DNA of 7,183 nt, taken from the NCBI GenBank assembly GCA_001791615.1, contig MGEY01000035.1, positions 1 to 7,183 of the forward strand, in the 5' to 3' direction. The notes beneath the pieces were generated by a model. That model ran no database searches and was not told the DNA's origin. It worked only from the letters and a program-made list of their open reading frames with translations. Both the position numbers and the translations under genes were made by a program. Shown piece by piece: positions 1 to 6,600 of this stretch. The DNA is from Candidatus Uhrbacteria bacterium RIFOXYA2_FULL_40_9. GTDB taxonomy: Bacteria > Patescibacteriota > Patescibacteriia > UBA9934 > GWF2-40-263. The number at the start of each line of letters is the position of its first letter. Positions within the stretch are counted from its first letter, which is position 1.

Positions 1-83
1 TACCTAACATTCTACGCTATGTCGCATTTCTATTTAGAATAAAACGGGGAACGGGGAAAAGGCAGTTGTTTACGAAACGATAG
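1..83 (+). CDS. Possible C-terminal end of an unidentified gene (partial, doubtful)
   Basis: One + strand frame is open from position 3 to a TAG stop at 81-83, giving 26 codons that end in a Lys/Arg-rich stretch (RIKRGTGKRQLFTKR). If real, it is the tail of a gene starting left of the window and converging on the pilin-like gene. A hydrophobic run (YVAFLF) just before the basic tail would suit the last membrane segment of a membrane protein. An open frame this short is expected by chance, and no family can be recognised. It is listed only because nothing else explains the left edge. Confidence 0.2.
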   Translation, partial: PNILRYVAFLFRIKRGTGKRQLFTKR

Positions 84-94
84 ATATCGCAAAC

Positions 95-121
95 AAAAAA
101 GCACTCGGCAAAACCAAGTGC
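95..121 (-). terminator. Rho-independent terminator of the pilin-like gene
   Basis: Read on the - strand, GCACTTGG and CCGAGTGC form an 8-bp stem (one T-G wobble) around the loop TTTTG, followed at once by TTTTTTG. It lies about 25 nt after the TAA of the pilin-like gene. On the + strand the wobble becomes a C-A mismatch and no T-tract follows, so it should act only on - strand transcripts. Confidence 0.85.
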
Positions 122-145
122 AGAAATATAACGTCTGTCAGCGTA

Positions 146-535
146 TTAATTCGGAGAAGGAACCTCACGGCAGGAAGCCTTGCCAAGCGTGGCAAAATCT
201 CCATTACAGCAAAGCCAAACCTCTCCAAGAGAATAGTCATCACCACTCACATGCATCTTGAAACCCGCCTTGTCTGCAGGAACGCAACCGACATCATCCT
301 CAGGATCCCAACGAAAACTCTCGATCGTGTAAACATCTGTCTTTCCCTGATCTGTCAGAAAAGCAACTGGGTCTGCATCAGTCACTGACTGCCCTTCAAT
401 CCAAGAAAGAACCCCTGGAATGAAAAACAAAGGCAGAACAACAAAAAGAATCAGACTAATGATTGCTGTTACGATCAACAGTTCGACCACGGTGAATGCA
501 CGAAGAGAATAAAAGAAGGGGTGTGAACGAGCCAT
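146..535 (-). CDS. Type IV pilin-like / pseudopilin protein
   Basis: This 129-residue protein begins with a short basic leader (residues 1-13). The type III signal motif AFTVVELLIV then begins at F14, followed by a long hydrophobic helix to about residue 43. Glu18 is at the +5 position counted from F14, the hallmark of type IV pilins and pseudopilins. The prepilin peptidase should cut between A13 and F14; Ala rather than the usual Gly at -1 is a minor deviation. Prolines at 35 and 40 break the distal half of the helix. The remaining ~85 residues are a small acidic, probably beta-rich exodomain with four cysteines (84, 109, 110, 122), likely disulfide-bonded after export. It is shorter than most major pilins, so a minor pilin or pseudopilin is likely. 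The start is fixed by a strong Shine-Dalgarno (AAGGAGG, 540-546) 4 nt before the ATG. No pilus motor or assembly gene is in the window, so the machine it serves is unknown. Confidence 0.8.
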   Translation of the reverse strand: MARSHPFFYSLRAFTVVELLIVTAIISLILFVVLPLFFIPGVLSWIEGQSVTDADPVAFLTDQGKTDVYTIESFRWDPEDDVGCVPADKAGFKMHVSGDDYSLGEVWLCCNGDFATLGKASCREVPSPN

Positions 536-539
536 GTGG

Positions 540-546
540 CCTCCTT
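540..546 (-). promoter_or_regulatory. Strong ribosome binding site of the pilin-like gene
   Basis: On the - strand AAGGAGG lies 4 nt before the ATG at 533-535. It is a near-complete match to the anti-Shine-Dalgarno sequence and fixes the start. It contrasts with the + strand neighbour and the ligase gene, neither of which has a normally spaced site. Confidence 0.8.
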
Positions 547-560
547 GGTGGTGAAAAGAG

Positions 561-573
561 CGTTTGCCAAACG
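561..573. promoter_or_regulatory. 13-bp palindrome, candidate operator or 5' UTR hairpin
   Basis: CGTTTGCCAAACG is a perfect inverted repeat with 6-bp arms and one central base. It can be extended to GAGC...GCTC (558-577) with one bulge. It falls at about +1 to +13 of the pilin transcript predicted from the promoter at 581-609. That position suits a repressor operator, or a small hairpin at the 5' end of the mRNA. No regulator gene is present to name a binding protein. Confidence 0.45.
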
Positions 574-580
574 GCTCATT

Positions 581-609
581 ACCCTAATCAATCGTTCAAA
601 ATCTGTCAA
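581..609 (-). promoter_or_regulatory. Predicted sigma70-type promoter of the pilin-like gene
   Basis: On the - strand a perfect -35 box TTGACA (604-609) is followed after exactly 17 bp by TAGGGT (581-586), a weak -10 box with 3 of 6 consensus bases. Transcription would start near 574 and leave a ~38-nt leader that includes the Shine-Dalgarno. The -35 is convincing. The poor -10 suggests either an activated promoter or an error in my box choice. Confidence 0.45.
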
Positions 610-634
610 CAGAATATACTTCTCATGCTATGAT
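606..634 (+). promoter_or_regulatory. Predicted extended -10 promoter of the six-cysteine protein gene
   Basis: The + strand shows TCAACA (606-611, 4 of 6 matches to the -35 consensus), a 17-bp spacer, and an extended -10, TGCTATGAT (626-634), with TATGAT as the hexamer. The start of transcription would be near 641. That is after the ATG at 630 and 16 nt before the in-frame ATG at 657, so this promoter favours the downstream start. A second -10-like hexamer, TATACT (615-620), lacks a well-spaced -35 but could instead support the ATG at 630. Confidence 0.45.
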
Positions 635-1058
635 AAGACTATATATTAACCCATCTATGCATCAAAAACCTCCTTACCGTTATGCTTTAAGAACTTTGGT
701 TATTTTTGTGATTCTTCTTGGAGCTTATTATGTTTATTTAGATACCAAGTTACCTTTTTTGCAAGAATCCTCTCAAGAAGAAGTGATAATCTCAAATAAA
801 GATCGATCAAAGGAGCTTTGTGACACAATGACCTATGCAAATGCATGGTCGCTTGCAGAAGCTTCCACAGATTGTCTTGAAGCAGGATCATTAAATCTGA
901 CAAATCCAGACGCAAATTTCTGTAATGAAAATTCGCACACCTGGCAATTCGTTTTAGAAAATGTCACACAAGAAGGGTGTGGTGCTGGCTGTTATGTTCA
1001 TACAGACACTGGAGAAGTCGAACTAAATTGGATGTGTACAGGATTGATAAATGAATAA
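630..1058 (+). CDS. Small membrane-anchored six-cysteine exported protein, unknown function
   Basis: I do not recognise a family. The 142-residue reading has a short basic N-terminus (K13, R17, R21), one transmembrane helix at about residues 22-38 and an external domain of ~100 residues. That topology suits a signal-anchored protein facing outwards. All six cysteines (64, 82, 98, 117, 121, 136) lie in the external part, including the pair CGAGC, which suggests up to three disulfides. The last strand (GEVELNWMC) resembles GEVWLCC near the end of the divergently transcribed pilin-like protein, so the two exodomains might be related, but it lacks the pilin Glu+5 motif. There are two candidate starts, ATG 630 and ATG 657 (Met10, giving 133 residues). 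Neither has a Shine-Dalgarno, and the predicted promoter favours 657. The gene ends at TAA just before a shared terminator. Confidence 0.7.
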   Translation: MIRLYINPSMHQKPPYRYALRTLVIFVILLGAYYVYLDTKLPFLQESSQEEVIISNKDRSKELCDTMTYANAWSLAEASTDCLEAGSLNLTNPDANFCNENSHTWQFVLENVTQEGCGAGCYVHTDTGEVELNWMCTGLINE

Positions 1059-1076
1059 TTTTTTCAGATAAACCAT

Positions 1077-1104
1077 AAAAACCATCAGACTTCTGATGGT
1101 TTTT
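1077..1104. terminator. Bidirectional rho-independent terminator between convergent genes
   Basis: ACCATCAG (1081-1088), loop ACTT and CTGATGGT (1093-1100) make a perfect 8-bp stem. AAAA before it and TTTT after it give U-tracts on both strands and can lengthen the stem to 12 bp. It lies 18 nt after the stop of the six-cysteine gene and 13 nt after the stop of the ligase-like gene, so it should end both transcripts. Confidence 0.9.
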
Positions 1105-1117
1105 ATTATCTTTAGAT

Positions 1118-3457
1118 TTATTCCAAAGCCTCTGGAAGAGTTTGTTCAAGTTGTCCTAATTGTAAACGCCTCAATCGCGCTTCGGCTAATTGATTCCCGG
1201 GATCAAGCTCTAAAACTTTCTGCACCTCCATAATGGCATATTCTTCTAATTGTTTTTGCTCATACACACTTGCAAGATACCAATGAGCATTCGTGTAAGA
1301 AGGAAGAAGGGTGATGGCATCTGCAAAAGCCTCCCCTGCACGGTCCAAATCTCCTTCCTCTAATCGTTTGAGATAGTAAACTCCTAGTTGAAAGAAAGCA
1401 CCAACATCGGAAGGATTATAAATAATCACCTGTTCCATTTTTTGAATAGCATCATTCAGACGTCCTTGGAGCTCATAAGTAAGAGCCAGTTGATAATGAG
1501 CCACTGAATAATCAGATTTAAGATCAATAGATGTTCCAAAAGCAGATTCTGCTTGTTTAAGATATTCTTGTTGATTATCAGAAGAAAGAGAAACATCTTG
1601 AGTAACAATCGCTAAATATGTTTTTCCGAACTCAGTCCAGGCCACTGGATTAATTGGTTCGAGAGTGATGGCTTGTAACCCAGAGGACACAGCAACATTA
1701 GCTGTTTGAAGATGAAAGGCAAGCAAACCACGATAAATTTTTTGTCGTTCAATCCAATTAAGACCATTGCTCGGAGAAAGATCTGTTGCACGCACAATCG
1801 CATTTATACTTGCAGCAATGAGTGCTTGTACATACGATTTTTCTGAATCGCTAATGGATTCTTTTTGTTCAAGCTCATCCACTTTTTCAACGGATAGTGT
1901 GTACAAGGCGGTTGCTAAATTACGATAGTACCCATCATGAAAACGATTTAAATGTGCTGCTGTTTCAAGCCACGAAACAAGATCAGAAGTGCTTGCTTGT
2001 TGTCGATCGATTTGTACAGCCTTTGCATAAGCTGCTTCTGCGACAAAACGTTGAATAGAAAAGAAAACTCCAAAAACAAGAACAATAGAAAATGCAAATA
2101 AAAGTAACCCGGAAAACAAAATTCGTATTTTTTTCTTTTCAAGAATGCGAGGAACTTTTTCTTTTAAAAATGATTGAGCTAAAATACCAGACAATCCAAA
2201 AAGCAAAAAAAACAAAGTGATATTCATGGAAAAGAGAAAGAGAGAGACAACAAGAATCAACCACGCACAAAAAAAGGGTTGAGAATAATAATTCTTTTCA
2301 TTTGACTTCTGAAGAATGGTCTTCAGTGAAAAAAAGAAAAAAATGAGAAAAAAAAGAACAAAAATACTGGTTGTCACAATCCCCATGGTAGGAATCATGG
2401 TTAGAAAAAAGGAATAAGAATCTGCAAAACGTGTATTCCAAAAAATGGTCTGATTCAAATCTGCTGAATGATGTTTTGCAAAATCAAAAGAATATGTTCC
2501 TGGACCAGAACCAAACCAATATCCCTCTGTTTGTAAAGTTTGTGTGGCAATATGCCAGCTTAATAAATTCCCAGGAGTCACTTCTACGGGAATTTCTCTT
2601 GAAAATGGTCGTGGAACAAACAAGAATAGTAAAGAAATAAAGGTGATAATAATAGGAAGACAAAGCTTCCAAAAAGCAATTCTCTGTGCTTTTAAAAAAA
2701 CACTTCCTAAAAAAAGAAAACATCCAATAATAAATAGAATCCAAAAAACCTTATAATCTACAAGCAAAAGAATGAAAACAGTTTGAACACTGAGAAGAAC
2801 ACAAAGTCCTTTTTCTAAAACACTTCTCCACCCTGAAAAAAAGAAAGGAAACTCTTGAGTATGAAAAATAAAAAAGCCAATAAAAAGAAGGCTTGTAACT
2901 AATGAAAAAAGACAAAAGTTGTTAATTGAACCTATAGTGGAATAAATTTGTGCTCCAAAAAAAGAAAAAATGGGAAGACCTAAAAGAGCAAAACATCCAA
3001 GAAGTCCAGAAATAACAGAAGAAAGAAGAAGAGAAAAAATGAGTATTTGTTTTCTTGTTTGTGTATTAATGACTTCTATCACAAGAAAAAAAAGCAATCC
3101 ATAGGCAACAAAACTTAGAAAACTCAAGGATTCTTGTTTTGATGAACCAACCCAAGAGAGATAAGGAGCATTTGAAAACCAAGCAGAACAAAAGACACAC
3201 ACAAGAAAAAGGGAAAAAAGCAAAAAAATGATGCTTCCATATACTTTCCATTCCTTTTGAAAAAACTGTGAACTTATGTAACAAAGCATTGCAAGACAAA
3301 CACCTATCACAAGAAGAGTTTGCTTGCTTATCTCATGAACATCAAGGCTCCAAGGAAGAAGAAAAATTGGGAGAAGAAAAAAAAGAGCAATGATGATCCA
3401 AAAACTCATAGAATGAAAACGTTTCGCCCAAGGGGAAACAGAAGAAAGTATGTGCAT
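1118..3457 (-). CDS. O-antigen ligase/polymerase-like membrane protein with C-terminal TPR domain
   Basis: This 779-residue protein has about twelve hydrophobic segments spread over residues 17-468, then a soluble helical tail. One large loop (about 283-350) lies between the segments at ~262-282 and ~351-377. It contains GYWFGSGPGTYSFDF (312-326), the glycine-rich signature of the Wzy/WaaL/PglL-type ligase superfamily, and NTRF before the next helix. Family members join lipid-linked glycan to an acceptor, or polymerise it, on the outer face of the membrane. The His often found before the following helix (HN) is replaced here by DS (ADSYSFFL), so activity cannot be assumed. Residues ~470-779 form a tail with three or four TPR units, clearest at 652-685, 686-720 and 724-757, probably for partner binding. 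This fusion is common in Patescibacteria. The acceptor is unknown; the neighbouring pilin or fibre are candidates. The ATG is 2 nt after AGAAGG, too close for a normal ribosome site, and the predicted transcript is nearly leaderless. Confidence 0.85.
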   Translation of the reverse strand: MHILSSVSPWAKRFHSMSFWIIIALFFLLPIFLLPWSLDVHEISKQTLLVIGVCLAMLCYISSQFFQKEWKVYGSIIFLLFSLFLVCVFCSAWFSNAPYLSWVGSSKQESLSFLSFVAYGLLFFLVIEVINTQTRKQILIFSLLLSSVISGLLGCFALLGLPIFSFFGAQIYSTIGSINNFCLFSLVTSLLFIGFFIFHTQEFPFFFSGWRSVLEKGLCVLLSVQTVFILLLVDYKVFWILFIIGCFLFLGSVFLKAQRIAFWKLCLPIIITFISLLFLFVPRPFSREIPVEVTPGNLLSWHIATQTLQTEGYWFGSGPGTYSFDFAKHHSADLNQTIFWNTRFADSYSFFLTMIPTMGIVTTSIFVLFFLIFFFFSLKTILQKSNEKNYYSQPFFCAWLILVVSLFLFSMNITLFFLLFGLSGILAQSFLKEKVPRILEKKKIRILFSGLLLFAFSIVLVFGVFFSIQRFVAEAAYAKAVQIDRQQASTSDLVSWLETAAHLNRFHDGYYRNLATALYTLSVEKVDELEQKESISDSEKSYVQALIAASINAIVRATDLSPSNGLNWIERQKIYRGLLAFHLQTANVAVSSGLQAITLEPINPVAWTEFGKTYLAIVTQDVSLSSDNQQEYLKQAESAFGTSIDLKSDYSVAHYQLALTYELQGRLNDAIQKMEQVIIYNPSDVGAFFQLGVYYLKRLEEGDLDRAGEAFADAITLLPSYTNAHWYLASVYEQKQLEEYAIMEVQKVLELDPGNQLAEARLRRLQLGQLEQTLPEALE

Positions 3458-3465
3458 ACCCTTCT

Positions 3466-3494
3466 ATTATAATGTGCAAACAAAAAAGTGGCGA
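3466..3494 (-). promoter_or_regulatory. Promoter of the ligase/TPR gene, predicted near-leaderless start
   Basis: On the - strand a perfect -10 box TATAAT (3466-3471) lies 17 bp after TCGCCA (3489-3494, 4 of 6 to the -35 consensus). The expected first transcribed base is near 3459, only about 2 nt before the ATG at 3455-3457. It lies downstream of the terminator at 3521-3547, so the gene should be transcribed independently of the fibre gene. Confidence 0.6.
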
Positions 3495-3504
3495 ATATAT
3501 TTTC

Positions 3505-3547
3505 ATAAAACAAATACAAAAGAGGTAGGTGTGGGGTTCCTACCTCT
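3505..3547 (-). terminator. Rho-independent terminator downstream of the giant fibre gene
   Basis: On the - strand AGAGGTAGG and CCTACCTCT form a perfect 9-bp stem (3539-3547 with 3521-3529) around the loop AACCCCACA. The stem is followed by the T-rich run TTTGTATTTGTTTTA. It lies about 150 nt beyond the stop of the fibre gene and just upstream of the ligase promoter, so it separates the two - strand units. Confidence 0.7.
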
Positions 3548-3558
3548 TCTGTTATGCA

Positions 3559-3594
3559 TGAGGTCTGTTTTCCATGACGGGAAAACACACCTCA
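3559..3594 (-). other. Strong hairpin without a T-tract in the 3' region of the fibre gene
   Basis: TGAGGTCTGTTTTCC (3559-3573) pairs with GGAAAACACACCTCA (3580-3594): 14 base pairs with one internal mismatch and a 6-nt loop. Neither strand has a T-tract after it, so it is not a classical terminator. It stands about 12 bp before the true terminator stem on the transcript of the fibre gene. It may protect the 3' end of that mRNA or form part of a tandem structure. No function is proven. Confidence 0.5.
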
Positions 3595-3697
3595 AAATAG
3601 AAAAAGAACATGCGTTGTAAAAGAACGTGTCTTCAACGCTGCATGAAGGGCTTCTTTCAACAAGCACGGGAACCTTCCTCCAGCATCGAAGATAAAT

Positions 3698-6600
3698 TTA
3701 ATCCATTTGGGTCTCGGATGGTGGCTCGACAATTTGGTCGCCTTCATCGGATGACCCTTGGGATTCTTCAATTTCGATCGGACTCTCCGAAATCGCCAGA
3801 TCTTCTTCAACAACTTCTTCTTGAATGATTGTTTCTTCTGTCACAACCCCAACCTCATCTGTTTCTTCCTCAATGATCTCTTCAGGAGGAATGATCACTT
3901 CTTCCTCTGATACATTTTCTCCTGTTTCATTTTCCACAACATGAGCCACTTCTGGCTCTGGCTTATCTTCTGGTTGATAATCACGTCGATATGCCATGAC
4001 AATCCAATCAAATTTTGTTGTTGAAGATCCATCCACTTGTTTTACCGTAAATCCATTACTGTTCTTTTCAGAAACATAAAGTGAAACGGCATTATTTGGT
4101 GTGACTGTAATAAAGAGTGGAGCATGAACAGAAATGACATCATTAAAGGATGGATCAACATCTTCAAAATGAATCTCCACTTCCCCATTCACAAGTTCCC
4201 CTGATCCTGCAAGAGAAATCATTACTTGTGGAGATGTCACAGCACTTGTTTCCACTAGTTCTAATTGGTAACTTTCGATCACCGTATTCAATGTGCTTTG
4301 TGTCTTTATCGTCCCGTCTTGTTCAATGGACCATGCATGAGACAACCCTTCCATACGACCGATTGCCCCGATTTCAAATCCGGCCATGTAAATATTTCCA
4401 CTCATACTCAAAGAAGTATAAGAAACACCATATCCCTGAACAAATTCCGAAGCTGTGTTATGGACTCCCAAAGTGGTTGTTGTTTGTTGACTGACAAAAT
4501 GACTAACATTTACAAATACGACAATGGAATCATCTTGCTCAGAAGCACCTGAATAGGGTTCAAGTGCGTACCCAACAATCATGCCAGATTCAGTTGCTTT
4601 CATGGCATATCCGCTACGTGTTGAAGTCGTGAGAGGATCTCCAACTTGAATATTCCCATTCTCAAGAGACACTTTTGTTGGCACACGTCCTGCAAGCGCA
4701 ATCGGATAGTCCCCTGCTTTCATTTCTCCGGCAAGGAATCCGGGACGAGTTGAGACAATTCCTGCAAGAAGCGTGTCATACACTTTGCTTGCTCTTCGTA
4801 CTTTTGCTCCATCCCCAGCAAAGACAACGACTTCTCCAGGTTGAAGAACTTCATTTGATGGGAACATTTCTGCAAAGTCATAAGATCCTGTGGCCCAACC
4901 GCTGGCATTCGTGCGCATCATGTCTCCTCCTGGCCCAAGAGATCCGTCATAATAAATATATTTATCGGTTTGGGCTACTCCTTGATCAGAAGGATAAAGA
5001 CGCCCTGTAATAATCATGTCACCAGCAATACTTAATGTACCGTCATTTGTGACATAAGCTACTTCTGTTTCTGCTGTATTACGAACTGAAAGTCGATAAT
5101 TTGAAGTATCTGTGACATCTGTCATAAATGTCATCCCAACCTCTTGAGCCACAGATCCATCCCATGCAGATCCACGCATAGTAAGACCGTGAGAGTTATA
5201 GGCTGTCGTGGAAGCATCTGCTTCTCCAAGAGAATCCATAACAACCTCATCAGCAATCAATGTAGAACTTCCATCTGTAGAAATGACATTTCCGGCATAC
5301 CAACCTGATTGTAAATAAACCATCACTTGTCCTGCTCCTGCATCTGTATAATCTGCAAGGGCAAAGCCAATGATCATTCCAGTTTTTGTTGCTTTCATTC
5401 CATATCCACTCGTAGAACTTGTGGTAATAGGATCACCAACCGCAATTGGTCCATTTTCATCTGTCACATTCACCAAAACACGCCCGACCAAAGCCACTGG
5501 CAATGGATGATCCGCGTCGGCAATGTTATAACCGATTGAACTTCCATCTTCCCAGTTATCCACGGCAATCCCGGTAAATGAAGGTGTGTAAGTTTGTGAT
5601 GATTTCACGAGTTGCACCATGGTGTCTCCATGCTCTGTGACAACAGGTGTTGTCCCGGGAACAAGAATATCTCCATAAGAAACATCTGTTGCTGTTGGAT
5701 AAATTTCCGCATAGTCTGCTTGTCCAACAGAATTACAATCTCCAACATTCGCGACCCCAGTCCAAGTGTCTGATTGGCTATGACAGAGACGTTGGGTGTA
5801 GGTAGTTGTGTCATCCAAATTGAATTGAAGAGTTGCAGTACTAGCCGCAATCAAAGCAGTATTGCCATCACGCAGAGCAATCGTACCATCAACAGCATTT
5901 TCGATCGTTTCTCCGTTTTGAAGACTAATATCACTATCCCAACCAGTGTTGATATTAATTGCATTTTCTGTTCCTGCGCCTGCAGTAATACTTCCAATAT
6001 TTAGCCCGTTCAAAGTTCCAACATCCGTACCGGTAGCAATCACAGAAAATCCATTTTGTGTTCCTCCGGTTGTCATGGTTCCCACCTCTGCAACAAAACC
6101 ACTGCTTTGAAGCGTACCACTTGTTTCTGTGATATTTGGCATTTGTGCATGGTATCCACGCCAAGAAAGAGTACCTGCGGTACTATGCGTCAAAGCTCCA
6201 GCAGATGAAATACCATAACCTGTATAAGTTGTTGAAGAAGTGCTTGTAAGAGCTGGCATGAGAAGATCATATCCTATGACATTCACTGCTGTCGCACTTG
6301 TGACATTTGTTTGAAGATTTAAAGACATGCCGGTAAGAGCTGCAGCAAGTGTTTCTGCTCCTTTGTAATCGACATCAATGATGGTTCCTTGATTCAAAGA
6401 GGTATTAAGATCAATATCCGCCAGTGTTGAATCTGCGAGTCCTGTGATGGTTAAAGGGGAAGTTCCTGTAGCTTGACGAGTAAGAGTAACTGCATTGGTT
6501 GTTGCTGCAATATCAAAATTCGCAAAATCTATCAAAGATGAAGCACTTCCTGTAAGAGAAAGGGTATCGAGTGCAGAACCAATCGAAATAGTGTCTGCAA

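Noticed and set aside
44..57. ACGGGGA direct repeat, two copies
   Set aside because: Only 7 bp and two copies; no flanking structure points to a mobile element or binding array.
595..620. TTCAAA plus TATACT as the + strand promoter
   Set aside because: The spacer is only 14 bp. The extended -10 at 626-634 with a 17-bp spacer is the better match.
3406..3588. A 60-codon - strand ORF spanning the ligase promoter
   Set aside because: It crosses the terminator stem and the predicted promoter and overlaps the ligase start in another frame.
3503..3667. A 54-codon - strand ORF from GTG with GGAGG 9 nt upstream
   Set aside because: It runs through both hairpins and the terminator, has a GTG start and a random-looking composition, and resembles no known family. 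The GGAGG is probably chance.
3610..3828. A 72-codon + strand ORF
   Set aside because: It overlaps the antisense of the fibre C-terminus and has no ribosome site or recognisable domain.
4150..5010. Several + strand ORFs of 95-114 codons antisense to the fibre gene
   Set aside because: Their composition is that of a shadow frame of a Thr/Ser/Gly-rich gene. They have no start signals, and the opposite strand is a continuous long frame with recognisable domains.
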